Shown in pieces: positions 15,839-24,909 of a stretch of 44,453 nt of DNA. Below the pieces are notes generated by a model. The model ran no database searches, was not told the origin of the DNA, and saw nothing but the letters and a program-made list of their open reading frames with translations. The stretch spans positions 1-44,453 of the forward strand of contig NZ_CVRM01000009.1 of assembly GCF_001258055.1 (NCBI RefSeq), written 5' to 3'. The translations under genes and the position numbers were made by a program. Within the stretch, counting starts at the first letter, position 1. Each line of letters begins with the position of its first letter. This DNA is from Phaeobacter italicus. GTDB taxonomy: Bacteria > Pseudomonadota > Alphaproteobacteria > Rhodobacterales > Rhodobacteraceae.

Positions 15839-18349
15839 ATGCCCGAACCCAAACAGATCAGCCTGCCGATCGAAGGCATGTCATGTGCGTCCTGCGTTGG
15901 CAGGGTCGACCGCGCATTGAATGCAATCGACGGCGTAGAGGATGTGTCGGTGAATCTTGCATCCGAAACCGCGCGTATGAGCGTGGACGCGCTCAAGCGC
16001 GTTCCGGAAATCATCGAAACCCTTCGCGAGCTGGGCTACCCCGCGCGGACGGCCAAGGCCGAACTCACGATTGCAGCCATGTCCTGTGCCTCTTGCGTCG
16101 GGCGGGTCGACAAGGCGCTTTCCGCGGTGCCTGGAGTGGTCGAGGTGAACGTCAACCTCGCCTCCGAGACGGCGACGGTGGTTTACGTCGAAGGTCTTGT
16201 CACGACATCCGATCTGGTAAATGCAAGCGGCGCGGCAGGGTATCCAGCAACCGTGGCAACGGCCCAAGCCGGTGACGACAGGGTTGCGCGCAAGGAGGAA
16301 GAGGCTCAGGCGCTTGCCAAACGGGTCACCTTTGCAGCCATCCTCGCCTTGCCGGTCTTTTTGATCGAGATGGGTGGCCACGTCATTCCGGCCGTTCATA
16401 TGCTTATCGAGACCACGATTGGTCAGCAGACGAGTTGGCTTCTTCAATTCGTTCTCACGACAATCGTTCTCTTCGGCCCGGGCCGGACGTTTTACACCAA
16501 GGGTTTCCCGGCCTTGTTCCGGGGTGCCCCCGACATGAACAGCCTCGTCGCGGTCGGCACCGGGGCGGCTTACCTTTATTCCGTGGTTGCGACATTCGTA
16601 CCGTCGGTCCTGCCTGACACGCTGCGCACCGTCTATTTCGAGGCGGCAGCGGTCATCGTCGTTCTGATCCTTCTGGGGCGGTTTCTTGAAGCGCGCGCCA
16701 AGGGGAGAACGGGCGCGGCCATCCAGAAGCTATTAGGGCTTCAGGCGCGGACTGCACGCGTGATGCGGGACGGAGAAAGCGTCGAGATCGAGATCGATGC
16801 GCTGGTTCAGGGTGACATCGTCATCGTGCGCCCTGGTGAACGCATCGCGGTCGATGGCGAGGTCATCGAGGGGACCAGCCGCGTCGACGAAAGCATGCTG
16901 ACAGGCGAGCCGATCCCCGCTGAAAAAGGTGCCGGAGATACGGTGACCGGCGGGACGGTCAACGGCGCCGGAAGCCTGCAGTTCCTCGCCACGCGGGTCG
17001 GCGCCGACACGACCCTGGCGCAGATTATTCGCATGGTCGAAGAGGCCCAGGGCGCCAAACTGCCGATCCAGGGATTGGTCGACCGGATCACCTTGTGGTT
17101 CGTGCCTGCCGTGATGGCGATCGCGGCGGCGACCGTGCTGGTCTGGCTGTTTTTCGGGCCTGATCCGGCCCTGACGATGGCGCTGGTCGCCGGTGTGTCG
17201 GTGCTCATCATCGCGTGCCCCTGCGCGATGGGGCTTGCGACGCCGACCTCGATCATGGTCGGGACGGGACGTGCTGCGGAAATGGGTGTCCTGTTCCGTA
17301 AAGGTGACGCCTTGCAGCAACTTGATTCCGTTGATGTGGTCGCCCTCGACAAAACAGGCACGGTGACCGAGGGGCGACCCGCACTGACTGACCTTGTGCT
17401 GGCGGAAGGGTTCGATCGCCCAACAACGCTCTCGAAGATCGCTGCCGTGGAGTCGCTCTCCGAGCATCCTGTCGCGGACGCCATCGTGCGGGCCGCGCGG
17501 GCCGAGGGCGCACCTCTTGTGGCGGCCGAAGGCTTTCAATCGGTCACAGGTTACGGCGTGCGCGCCGTGGTCGAAGACGTGGAGGTGTTGGTTGGGGCCG
17601 ACCGCTACATGGCACGCGAAGGCATTGACGTCTCGGCATTGGCTCCAGAGGAAACGAAGATCGCAAGCAAGGGTCGCACGGCGCTTTACGCTGCCATAGA
17701 TGGGCGTGTCGCCGCCGTGATCGGCGTGGCCGATCCGGTCAAACCGGCAAGCCGCGCAGCCATCGCAGCGCTGCACGAAAAGGGTCTTGCGGTTGCGATG
17801 ATCACCGGCGACAAACGCGAAACCGCCGAAGCCATCGCCCGCGAAACCGGTATCGACCACGTCATCGCCGGCGTCCTGCCGGACGGCAAGGTTGCGGCGC
17901 TCGACAGTTTGCGCCAAGGGAACAAGCGCATCGCCTTTGTCGGCGACGGGATCAACGACGCCCCGGCGCTGGCGCATGCCGATGTGGGCATCGCCATTGG
18001 AACCGGCACCGATGTGGCCATCGAATCTGCGGATGTCGTCCTGATGTCGGGCGATTTGCGCGGCGTGGTGAACGCCTTCGAAGTATCGCGGCGGACCATG
18101 CGCAACATCCGGCAGAACCTGTTCTGGGCCTTTGCCTACAACGTGGCACTTATTCCGGTCGCTGCCGGGGTGCTTTATCCCGCCTTTGGGTTGCTCCTGT
18201 CACCAATCCTTGCGGCGGGTGCGATGGCGTTGTCCTCGGTGTTTGTCCTGACCAATGCCCTGCGGCTGCGGCGCATCGCGCCTGCGATGGACGAGCAGCG
18301 CGCAATCCCGGCAGAGCTGGCAGCCGCCACTCCTGCTCCAGCAGAATAA
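15839..18349 (+). CDS. copA: Cu+-exporting P1B-ATPase CopA
   Basis: An 836-residue inner-membrane pump moving Cu(I) from cytoplasm to periplasm. It has two N-terminal HMA domains with MSCASC (14-19 and 81-86), eight predicted membrane helices, TGE actuator loop (LTGEPIP), CPC in [11 protein letters not shown], phosphorylation motif DKTGT, SEHP, and the GDGINDAP hinge: all P1B-1 features. ATG 15839 is preferred over in-frame ATG 15818 because AGGTGA lies 5 nt upstream of it and the CueR promoter would start transcription near 15815. cueR follows after 12 bp. Confidence 0.96.
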   Translation: MPEPKQISLPIEGMSCASCVGRVDRALNAIDGVEDVSVNLASETARMSVDALKRVPEIIETLRELGYPARTAKAELTIAAMSCASCVGRVDKALSAVPGVVEVNVNLASETATVVYVEGLVTTSDLVNASGAAGYPATVATAQAGDDRVARKEEEAQALAKRVTFAAILALPVFLIEMGGHVIPAVHMLIETTIGQQTSWLLQFVLTTIVLFGPGRTFYTKGFPALFRGAPDMNSLVAVGTGAAYLYSVVATFVPSVLPDTLRTVYFEAAAVIVVLILLGRFLEARAKGRTGAAIQKLLGLQARTARVMRDGESVEIEIDALVQGDIVIVRPGERIAVDGEVIEGTSRVDESMLTGEPIPAEKGAGDTVTGGTVNGAGSLQFLATRVGADTTLAQIIRMVEEAQGAKLPIQGLVDRITLWFVPAVMAIAAATVLVWLFFGPDPALTMALVAGVSVLIIACPCAMGLATPTSIMVGTGRAAEMGVLFRKGDALQQLDSVDVVALDKTGTVTEGRPALTDLVLAEGFDRPTTLSKIAAVESLSEHPVADAIVRAARAEGAPLVAAEGFQSVTGYGVRAVVEDVEVLVGADRYMAREGIDVSALAPEETKIASKGRTALYAAIDGRVAAVIGVADPVKPASRAAIAALHEKGLAVAMITGDKRETAEAIARETGIDHVIAGVLPDGKVAALDSLRQGNKRIAFVGDGINDAPALAHADVGIAIGTGTDVAIESADVVLMSGDLRGVVNAFEVSRRTMRNIRQNLFWAFAYNVALIPVAAGVLYPAFGLLLSPILAAGAMALSSVFVLTNALRLRRIAPAMDEQRAIPAELAAATPAPAE

Positions 18350-18361
18350 CGGAGGTCCGAC

Positions 18362-18760
18362 ATGAACATCGGAGACGTTGCCCGACAATCGGGTGTGCCC
18401 GCCAAGACGATCCGCTACTACGAGGACATCGGTCTGATCCGCCCGAACCGTAGCGAGAACGGCTATCGCGCGTTCACCGAGAACCATGTTCACAAGCTGG
18501 CGTTTCTGGGTCGCGCACGGGCCTTGGGGTTCACCATCGAAGATTGCAGGACGCTCCTGTCGCTCTACGAGGATGAAAACCGCGAAAGCATGCAAGTGAA
18601 GGCGGTTGCGGAAGACCATCTGCGCCAGATCGAGGAAAAGATCGCGAAACTGCAATCCATGCGCGCGACGCTCGCCGAACTGGTGGAAAAATGTGCCGGG
18701 GATCACCGGCCCGACTGCCCCATCATCGAGGATCTGTCGCCGGAGCGGTTGGCCAAGTGA
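18362..18760 (+). CDS. cueR: CueR-type MerR-family copper regulator
   Basis: A 132-residue MerR-family activator. The N-terminal winged helix (MNIGDVARQSGVPAKT) is followed by a dimerisation helix and the C-terminal metal loop with Cys111 and Cys119, spaced eight as in CueR Cu(I) sensors. It lies directly downstream of copA, apparently co-transcribed (GGAGGT before ATG), so it should amplify with copper. Predicted targets in the window are the promoters at 15719-15749, 15778-15808, 27074-27104 and 9720-9750. Confidence 0.93.
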   Translation: MNIGDVARQSGVPAKTIRYYEDIGLIRPNRSENGYRAFTENHVHKLAFLGRARALGFTIEDCRTLLSLYEDENRESMQVKAVAEDHLRQIEEKIAKLQSMRATLAELVEKCAGDHRPDCPIIEDLSPERLAK

Positions 18761-18781
18761 CAGGCAAGAAGGGGCTGTACC

Positions 18782-19546
18782 TCAGAACCAGATCGCGCGG
18801 ACCGGCATCCAGATACCCATGAAGATCATCATCAGGTTTTCCGTCAGCGAAATGAACCCCAGCGGGACGGAACTGTCACCGCCGACGCAGGCGCATTTCA
18901 GCTCTCTCTTGTCGATATAAACAGCCTTGAACACGCTGACAGCGCCTACCGTGCCGATAAACAGGGCGACAGGCGCCGAGAGCCACAGCAGCGCGCCGGC
19001 AGTCATCAGGACACCTGCCAACGCTTCGCCGAACGGGTAGACCTTGCCGTATCGCACCCATTTGCGCGCCAGCAGATCGTAGTTGAGGAACATCGTCGAA
19101 AACCCTTCGACATCCTGCAATTTCTGGATCGCGAGAATGGTCATGGACAGCGAAATGAACCATTCGAACCCCCGCAAGGTAAGGACCGACCCGTACTGGT
19201 GCCAAGACAGGCCCAATGCCAACAGCGCGGCAACGGAAAAGATCGCGATGACCGGCTGGTAGGTCGTGTCGCTTTGCTCTTCCTCGGGTGGGTCAATGTC
19301 GAAAAACACCCTGAGATCATCGTAACCGCCGATCCGTTCGTCCCCGATGAAAGTCTGCGGCGTCGTCTCGACCCCGTGCTTCTCCATGAAAGCATCGGTG
19401 TCTTCACGGGTGTCAAGCGGATGGTCTTCCACCTCGAAGCCTTGCCGCTCCAGCAGGTCTTTCGATTTCAGACCGTAGGGGCAGACATGGCCCGGCATGA
19501 CCATGCGATAAAGCTGCGCGGATTTACTGTCTGTGTCGCGGGGCAT
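18782..19546 (-). CDS. Glutaredoxin-MauE fusion membrane protein
   Basis: A 254-residue fusion. Residues about 10-85 form a glutaredoxin-like domain with CPYG (from Cys22), a TPQTFIGDERIGG cis-Pro/binding stretch, and no second active-site Cys, so a monothiol or electron-relay role is likely. Residues about 95-254 form a MauE/DoxX-like four-helix membrane domain with KCACVGG near the end. MauE-type proteins support disulfide formation or maturation of periplasmic enzymes. Inference: a membrane thiol relay linking cytoplasmic glutathione to the periplasm. It follows the DUF305 gene on the same strand (12-bp gap). Confidence 0.8.
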   Translation of the reverse strand: MPRDTDSKSAQLYRMVMPGHVCPYGLKSKDLLERQGFEVEDHPLDTREDTDAFMEKHGVETTPQTFIGDERIGGYDDLRVFFDIDPPEEEQSDTTYQPVIAIFSVAALLALGLSWHQYGSVLTLRGFEWFISLSMTILAIQKLQDVEGFSTMFLNYDLLARKWVRYGKVYPFGEALAGVLMTAGALLWLSAPVALFIGTVGAVSVFKAVYIDKRELKCACVGGDSSVPLGFISLTENLMMIFMGIWMPVRAIWF

Positions 19547-19558
19547 GTCCTTTCCTCC

Positions 19559-20395
19559 TTATCCGCTGCACGTAAGTTGACCACGGAACCCGGCTTCGTA
19601 GTCGGTTCCCGCGCTGACGATCAGATCGGTCAGGTCACCGTTCGTCTCTGCGATCTCGGCCGACAGCGGGCCTTCAGAAAATGCATTTTCGCCCTGCGCA
19701 TTCAGGCGCACCAGATCACCGCTGATCTTCATTGCGGCGGCAGACCCTTCGCCGGTTTCACCAGTCACCAGTACAGCCGGACTGTCCGAGGTGTAAGCAA
19801 AGCGGCAATTTCCGCCATTCGGGAACACCGCAGCGATTTCGTCTTCCGTCAGAAACTCAGGATCGACCTTCGACACGACCTCCGTTTGAAGCGCCTGTTG
19901 CGCATCCACAACCTGCGCCGGCGTTTCGCTTCGCGTGGCCGATGCTTCGCCGTTTGCTCCAATGTCAGCAATAAGGTAGCGCATTTCGGCGATTTCCTTG
20001 TCCTGCGCATAGATAATGTCGTCTGCGAGCCCCCGGACGCGCGGGTCGGTGATCTCGGCACGAGTCGACGTCATGATGGCGATCGAGTGGTGCGGGATCA
20101 TGGCGCGCATGTAGGACCTGTCCTGCACCGTGAATTGCCCGCGAACCAGCCAGAGGCTCGCCGCGAAAAGGACTATTGCGCCAACGAAAATCGCGATGTT
20201 GGCTTTGGTGTTCTGATACATGGACAACATGTACGCCAACATGATCACGGCCATGGTCGCCCCCATCAGGATGGCCATGTAAAGGCGTGTCTCCGAAAAG
20301 AAGATATGGCCCCAAAGATAGGTGTTCAGGTACATCAGAACGAACATGACCACGGTCGATGTTCCGATCATCATAAAGAATCGTGAGTAGTGCAT
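19559..20395 (-). CDS. Membrane-anchored DUF305 protein with extra C-terminal domain
   Basis: A 278-residue protein. Three or four N-terminal membrane helices (about 8-95) lead to a DUF305 core with IPHHSIAIM and AQDKEIAEMRYL, the His/Met pattern typical of this family near copper genes. Residues about 175-278 form an additional periplasmic-looking domain with one Cys pair (NCRF and LTCSG). DUF305 proteins are often linked to copper handling but the biochemistry is unproven. AGGAGGTGACTGGAA precedes the ATG. It is the first gene of the pair with the glutaredoxin-MauE fusion. Confidence 0.82.
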   Translation of the reverse strand: MHYSRFFMMIGTSTVVMFVLMYLNTYLWGHIFFSETRLYMAILMGATMAVIMLAYMLSMYQNTKANIAIFVGAIVLFAASLWLVRGQFTVQDRSYMRAMIPHHSIAIMTSTRAEITDPRVRGLADDIIYAQDKEIAEMRYLIADIGANGEASATRSETPAQVVDAQQALQTEVVSKVDPEFLTEDEIAAVFPNGGNCRFAYTSDSPAVLVTGETGEGSAAAMKISGDLVRLNAQGENAFSEGPLSAEIAETNGDLTDLIVSAGTDYEAGFRGQLTCSG

Positions 20396-20574
20396 TTCCA
20401 GTCACCTCCTTGCAGTTCTCTGTAAAACAACAACATTCCAGCGCTGGAGAGTTCCAAAAGCACGAATTTTCGTAGTTTCAAGGCAACAAAGGCGCGTCGT
20501 TTGCCCCGGTTCACGGCTTCTTTTCTTTGCCCCTGACGCGCACTGAATTTTCATGGGTCCGAGGAGATCGCGCC

Positions 20575-21156
20575 ATGCAGAATTTCACGAGACGAGAATT
20601 GATTTGTGCCGGAGCGATGGGTTGCTTTCTGCCCACAACTGCCTGGGCCCACAAAGTCAAATTGCCCGAACGGTTCGAACCACAATTGGTAAACACCCGT
20701 CGTGGTGACTGGGTTAAAGGCGATGTCCACGTCGTTCCCGACGATTTTTTCCTTTATTTCATGCTCGAGGACGGGATGGCGATCCGCTACGGGGTCGGGG
20801 TAGGGCGCAAAGGTTTGTACGAACCCGGAGAGTTCACGGTAGCGCGCAAGGCCAAATGGCCATGGTGGCGGCCAACGAACGCCATGATCCGGCGCGAGCC
20901 ACGCAAATACGCAAAGTACAAGGATGGACTGAAAGGCGGGCCAAACAACCCGCTCGGGGCCCGCGCGCTCTATCTCTACGATGCCGAGGGACGCGATACC
21001 TATCTTCGCATTCATGGAACGAACGCCCCGGAGACAATTGGGTCTGCCGTGTCGAATGGATGCGCGCGGTTGACGAATGAACATGTGAAGAATCTGTACG
21101 AACGCGTTGAAATCGGCGCCCGCGTCTTCCTGTATCCCAAAGTGACAACGGCGTGA
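20575..21156 (+). CDS. Tat-exported L,D-transpeptidase (YkuD family), copy 2
   Basis: A 193-residue enzyme. The Tat-like signal (TRRELICAGAMG, cleavage near AWA) starts at ATG 20575, preceded by GAGGAG; the longer upstream frame lacks a ribosome site. The catalytic domain has RIHGTN and the Cys motif SNGCARLTNEHV, with the Arg after Cys present. Pre-domain residues (DGMAIRYGVGVG, YEPGEFTVARK) are shared with copies 3 and 4. Predicted role: 3-3 cross-linking or anchoring of proteins to peptidoglycan. The second multicopper oxidase follows. Confidence 0.9.
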   Translation: MQNFTRRELICAGAMGCFLPTTAWAHKVKLPERFEPQLVNTRRGDWVKGDVHVVPDDFFLYFMLEDGMAIRYGVGVGRKGLYEPGEFTVARKAKWPWWRPTNAMIRREPRKYAKYKDGLKGGPNNPLGARALYLYDAEGRDTYLRIHGTNAPETIGSAVSNGCARLTNEHVKNLYERVEIGARVFLYPKVTTA

Positions 21157-21248
21157 GGAGTGTTCTGTCGCCTTGAAGTTCCTCTTCCGGAAATGGCACA
21201 AGTGCGGCAGTTGGCGAAAGCCAGTCTATCATTCATGAGGTGACGGAA

Positions 21249-22544
21249 TTGTCTTTGAGCCGGAGGTCTTTCCTTGGCGGGATGACCGTTGCGCTGGCTG
21301 GTACCCGCTTGCCAGCAGCGACACACGAGTTGATCCTCGCGCCCCAATCGATCAAGGCGCACCTTGCTGGGTACGACGTGTCGATGTTGGGCTTCAACGG
21401 TGGTCTGCCGGGCCCAGAAGTCAGAATGCGACAAGGACAAACCGCCCGCATTACCCTCGATAACCGATTGGAGGAGGGCGCTCTCGTTCACTGGCATGGG
21501 TTGCGGGTTCCAAATCGGATGGATGGTGTCAACGTCCTCACTCAGGATGTGGTCATTCCGGGCGACTCGTATCGTTATCAATTCGGCGTCCCGGATGCCG
21601 GCACGTATTGGTATCACTCGCATTACCTGTCTTACGATCAGGTCAGCCGCGGTCTTTTCGGCGCCTTCATCGTCGAGGAGCAAAATGCGCCGGCTGTCGA
21701 CCATGACATCGTTGTTCAGTTCTTCGATGTCTTGCTGGATCAGTCCGGGCAGTACGACGAAGCGTTCAACCCGGCCCATTTCGCAACCGAGGGCCGTATC
21801 GGCAATACGGTCACGGCACTTGTTTTCAATGGAACCGGCAAGACTGTGAAACGAGGCGACCGTCTGCGACTGCGTCTCATAAATCCCTCTATCGACAGGG
21901 TGTACCGTGTCGGCCTGGATGGTTTGATAGGCAAGATCGTTGCACTGGATGGCATGCCTCTGGCGCATCCTCGGACGCTCGAACCGATCCTTCTCGCTCC
22001 GGGGCAAAGATGCGATGTGATTGGTGATGCGACCGGGCCTATTAGATTCGACGACAGCTTTGGAGAACAGACGTTGAGCCTTGGCGAAATCGCTGTTTCC
22101 GGTTCCCGTGAGCCCGCGAAAGCGCCCATCACCGCATTGCCCGCCAACCGAATGCCCGCCCCGAAAGACCCCGGCCAAACCGCGGAGCTGGTGCTCCAGG
22201 GAGGTGCGGGAAGCGCGTCCCACAACGGCACAGGGACATGGGCGCTCAATGACGTATCCGGCCTGCCTCGAAGGCCTTTCCTATCCGCCGCGCAGGGGAC
22301 GACCGCGCGCATTTCGATCCGCAACGAAACCGGGTTCCCACACGTCATGCACCTGCATGGCCACCATTTCTGGGAACTCGATGCGGCGGGTGAAGCCGGT
22401 CCATACCGGGACTCGACCTATCTGGATACCGGCGAGACGCGGGATATTCTCGTCGTCCTGGACAATCCGGGATCGTGGATGCTGCATTGCCACATGTTGA
22501 GCCACCAGGCCGACGGTATGGCAACGTGGATCAGAGTCGGCTGA
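21249..22544 (+). CDS. Tat-exported multicopper oxidase, copy 2
   Basis: A 431-residue oxidase from TTG 21249; GTG 21240 would add three residues. AGGTGA at 21238-21243 is correctly spaced only for the TTG, which gives MSLSRRSFLGG, a Tat signal. Copper motifs are complete: HWHGLRV (about 81-87), YWYHSH (about 120-125), HVMHLHGHHF, and HCHMLSH with the axial Met in ADGM at the end. It is a paralogue of the oxidase at 12837, and shorter. It probably oxidises Cu(I) or another periplasmic reductant. Confidence 0.9.
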   Translation: MSLSRRSFLGGMTVALAGTRLPAATHELILAPQSIKAHLAGYDVSMLGFNGGLPGPEVRMRQGQTARITLDNRLEEGALVHWHGLRVPNRMDGVNVLTQDVVIPGDSYRYQFGVPDAGTYWYHSHYLSYDQVSRGLFGAFIVEEQNAPAVDHDIVVQFFDVLLDQSGQYDEAFNPAHFATEGRIGNTVTALVFNGTGKTVKRGDRLRLRLINPSIDRVYRVGLDGLIGKIVALDGMPLAHPRTLEPILLAPGQRCDVIGDATGPIRFDDSFGEQTLSLGEIAVSGSREPAKAPITALPANRMPAPKDPGQTAELVLQGGAGSASHNGTGTWALNDVSGLPRRPFLSAAQGTTARISIRNETGFPHVMHLHGHHFWELDAAGEAGPYRDSTYLDTGETRDILVVLDNPGSWMLHCHMLSHQADGMATWIRVG

Positions 22545-22555
22545 GGGTCGCGACG

Positions 22556-22571
22556 GATACATACCGTTACA
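22556..22571 (+). promoter_or_regulatory. Response-regulator-like box upstream of dsbB
   Basis: GATACA (22556-22561) and GTTACA (22566-22571) are spaced 10 bp. TGATAA at 22582-22587 could be the -10, which places the box over the -35 region as expected for OmpR-family activation. The box lies 87 bp before the dsbB start. Confidence 0.5.
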
Positions 22572-22657
22572 AATCTCTGAATGATAACAGCCCTTCTGCC
22601 GTTTACGTAACCTGACAAGCGAGAAACAGGTCCATCGATTGCCAACGGGAGCGTTCA

Positions 22658-23170
22658 TTGACCCTGACACCAAAATCTCTCGGCATGACTGCGGCGGCAG
22701 GATCAGCCGCCTTGCTGTTAGGGGCCTTCGTTTTCCAGGCTCTTGGCTACGCGCCTTGCGCAATGTGCATCTGGCAACGCTACCCACACGCAATCGCCAT
22801 TGGAATGGGCGCTCTGTTGCTCTTTGCTCTGCCGATTTTGCCAATCCTGATAATCGGTGCCCTGTCGGAACTCAGCACATCCGCGTTGGGAGTGTTTCAT
22901 ACCGGTGTCGAGCGCGGCTGGTGGGAGGGACCGACTTCTTGCACGGGATCCGGCCTCGATGTTTCCCAAATGTCGGTATCGGAATTGCTGCCCTCTGCCA
23001 GTTCAAATGCGTCCAATCTTGTTCTGTGCAGTGAGGTTGTCTGGGAATTTCTGACGTTGTCCATGGCGAGTTGGAACGCGATCCTAAGCGGTGTCCTTGC
23101 TTGCCTCTGGTTGGTCGCGATCGCAAGACATCAAAAGGTTCGGTGGCATGGGGTCGCGGACGTTTCTTGA
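22658..23170 (+). CDS. dsbB: DsbB-family disulfide bond formation protein, copy 1
   Basis: A 170-residue four-helix membrane oxidase that re-oxidises DsbA with quinone. First periplasmic Cys pair CAMC (34 and 37) inside YAPCAMCIWQRYPH; second pair Cys95 and Cys124 in the longer loop. The start is TTG with CGGGAG upstream. A response-regulator-like box precedes it, and an L,D-transpeptidase gene follows 42 bp downstream. A second DsbB is at 43727. Confidence 0.9.
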   Translation: MTLTPKSLGMTAAAGSAALLLGAFVFQALGYAPCAMCIWQRYPHAIAIGMGALLLFALPILPILIIGALSELSTSALGVFHTGVERGWWEGPTSCTGSGLDVSQMSVSELLPSASSNASNLVLCSEVVWEFLTLSMASWNAILSGVLACLWLVAIARHQKVRWHGVADVS

Positions 23171-23212
23171 ATCGTCCCGCATTCATCGAAAACAAACAAA
23201 GGGCTTCGCTTC

Positions 23213-23878
23213 ATGGTTACAAGACGACACTTCCTTGCACTTTCCGGCTCGCTGTTTTCAGCTTCTCTGAGTTCGCCAGCATTCGCTAAGACCTGGCCGT
23301 CAACAGCCGAAAAAGCAGCTTGGGATGCGCAGATCACGCCCGCCAACTATGACCCGGCAACAACCAACCCATGGGGGCTGCATCCCAGGCTGCTGCCGCA
23401 ACGCGTTTTGGCGAATGACGGTTTGCGCCCGGGTGACATTCACGTCGATGCGATCGCGCGCTATCTGTACCATATCGAGGAAGGTGGCACCGCGATGCGA
23501 TACGGGGTGGCGATTGCCAAGGGCGATCTCTATGAACCCGGCACCTATACGATCCGCCGAAAGGTCGAATGGCCGCACTGGACGCCAACGCAGTCAATGA
23601 TCGAACGCGATCCGGAGGCTTACGAGCGGTTTGCCGACGGTATGGAGCCCGGCCCCAACAATGCCTTGGGCAGCAGGGCTTTGTATCTATTCGTCGGAGA
23701 TCGGGATACGTACCTTCGAATTCACGGAACGCCGAGCCCTCGCAGCATTGGCGGCCGGGCCAGTTCGGGATGCGTGCGCATGGTGATGGCCCACATCAAT
23801 GATCTCTATCCGAATGTCGCTGTCGGATCGACGGCGTTCCTTTACTCGGCCGAAGACAGCGTTACCGCTCGAAGCTAA
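23213..23878 (+). CDS. Tat-exported L,D-transpeptidase (YkuD family), copy 3
   Basis: A 221-residue enzyme. Tat signal TRRHFLALSG with cleavage near AFA (24). Catalytic motif RIHGTP ... RASSGCVRMVMAHI: His, Ser, Cys and Arg are in place, while the residue before Gly is Ser rather than His or Asn. It is very similar along its whole length to copy 4 at 32650 (for example identical DRDTYLRIHGTP and AHINDLYPNV). Downstream of dsbB on the same strand, so it may share the box at 22556-22571. Confidence 0.92.
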   Translation: MVTRRHFLALSGSLFSASLSSPAFAKTWPSTAEKAAWDAQITPANYDPATTNPWGLHPRLLPQRVLANDGLRPGDIHVDAIARYLYHIEEGGTAMRYGVAIAKGDLYEPGTYTIRRKVEWPHWTPTQSMIERDPEAYERFADGMEPGPNNALGSRALYLFVGDRDTYLRIHGTPSPRSIGGRASSGCVRMVMAHINDLYPNVAVGSTAFLYSAEDSVTARS

Positions 23879-23954
23879 CCTATTGCATCTTTGGCTCACA
23901 CGCCGAGGACTGCGTCGTGCAGGGACATCTTCCAATGAATTGTTGGACGAACAC

Positions 23955-24584
23955 TCACGGCTGTGTCGCAAGTGAACTTTCGAACTGTGCGATCGCTACG
24001 GATTTGTCGTCCTCATCGTTCTCGAACAGCTTTGTGGTTCGCACGCCCGGCAACTTGCCAAAATCCGCCATCAGGCGCTTTGGAAAAAATGTGCGTCCGA
24101 TGGATTCAAATCCTGGTAATTGTCTGAGTACCGCGGAGGTACTGGCACTACAAAAACCGGAAGCGGCTGGGCCGCTGGCAATTGCAAGGCGCAAAGCCTG
24201 CTCCGCGACTTCGGGAGACACATCGATCTCTTGTATGACGACATGGTAGGTCTCGCGAGCATGAGCCCGCGCATAAAAATCGGCCACTTGTGGAGTAATG
24301 CCATAAAGCACATCTCCCCGTTCCGGTACAGCGCTCAGCCGGACCGTTCCTGCCGGATCGAAGATAACACGCTGCGACCCATTAATCATGACGCTGCTAT
24401 GCGCACCCGCCCCGGACCTGTTGTTGATCATGGTGTACAACGTCAGCGCGGCCGGTCCATCGTGACGGTAGGATGCGCTACTGATGACTTCGGCTGAAGC
24501 ATCCGGGCGCATGTCGTTTCCTGCGCCGCACCCCGCCAAAATTACCAAGGTTAGAACTGAGAAAATGCGGTTCAAAAAGAGCAC
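23955..24584 (-). CDS. Lipoprotein of unknown family with conserved His/Cys pattern
   Basis: A 209-residue protein from GTG 24584, which has AGGAGG 7 nt upstream; the open frame further upstream lacks coding character. The signal ends in lipobox LAGC. The mature part contains AHSSVMING, IFDPAG and a later FCSASTS. A His in a strand-like segment plus a Cys before a helix resembles permuted NlpC/P60-like hydrolases, but this is speculative; I do not recognise the family. It diverges from the Met-rich EF-hand gene. Confidence 0.62.
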   Translation of the reverse strand: MLFLNRIFSVLTLVILAGCGAGNDMRPDASAEVISSASYRHDGPAALTLYTMINNRSGAGAHSSVMINGSQRVIFDPAGTVRLSAVPERGDVLYGITPQVADFYARAHARETYHVVIQEIDVSPEVAEQALRLAIASGPAASGFCSASTSAVLRQLPGFESIGRTFFPKRLMADFGKLPGVRTTKLFENDEDDKSVAIAQFESSLATQP

Positions 24585-24909
24585 CCTGCAGCCTCCTGCC
24601 ATGGGTTGAATAATTGAATTTTCGGGATATTCAGGTCCTCTACCACTCTCGACACCAACTCTTCCGGATTTCACGTCCACCGAAACACGGGTTCGGTGTC
24701 GGTTGGTACGCGACTCCTCGACAGGTTTTTCTCTGGATATCGCAAGTCTCAGATTAAGAGGAGCGTTCGCCCCGAATTGATTTGTCGCAATTTGTAACAG
24801 ACCCCGCCTTTGTGACCTCGCGATACAAAACACCGGCTCGCGTGGCATTCCGCATCTGCAGGTGCATCCCATATGGTGGCTATCGTAACACTGACACGAG
24901 GTGATCGAC
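24585..24909. promoter_or_regulatory. Divergent intergenic region with a near-match regulator box
   Basis: No gene is seen in these 325 bp. On the minus strand GTTACA (24798-24793) and GCGACA (24788-24783) are spaced 10 bp, one base off the GNTACA-N4-GNTACA pattern. A lone GATACA lies at 24822. A 7-bp stem with a 7-nt loop (CACCGAA/TTCGGTG, 24678-24698) lies nearer the lipoprotein start. Confidence 0.4.

Noticed and set aside
16733-17977. A 414-codon minus-strand open frame within copA
   Set aside because: The plus-strand copA motifs are unbroken here; the antisense product is low-complexity Arg/His/Asp-rich.
20427-20457. CueR-like element upstream of the DUF305 gene
   Set aside because: The dyad CTCCAGCGCTGGAA is clear, but the arms are one base closer than in the good sites, and the -35 (TTGGAA) and -10 (TGTTGT) are poor. 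Possible but not supported enough to list.
24822-24827. Lone GATACA hexamer near the EF-hand promoter
   Set aside because: No partner hexamer 10 bp away on either side, so it does not meet the repeat pattern.
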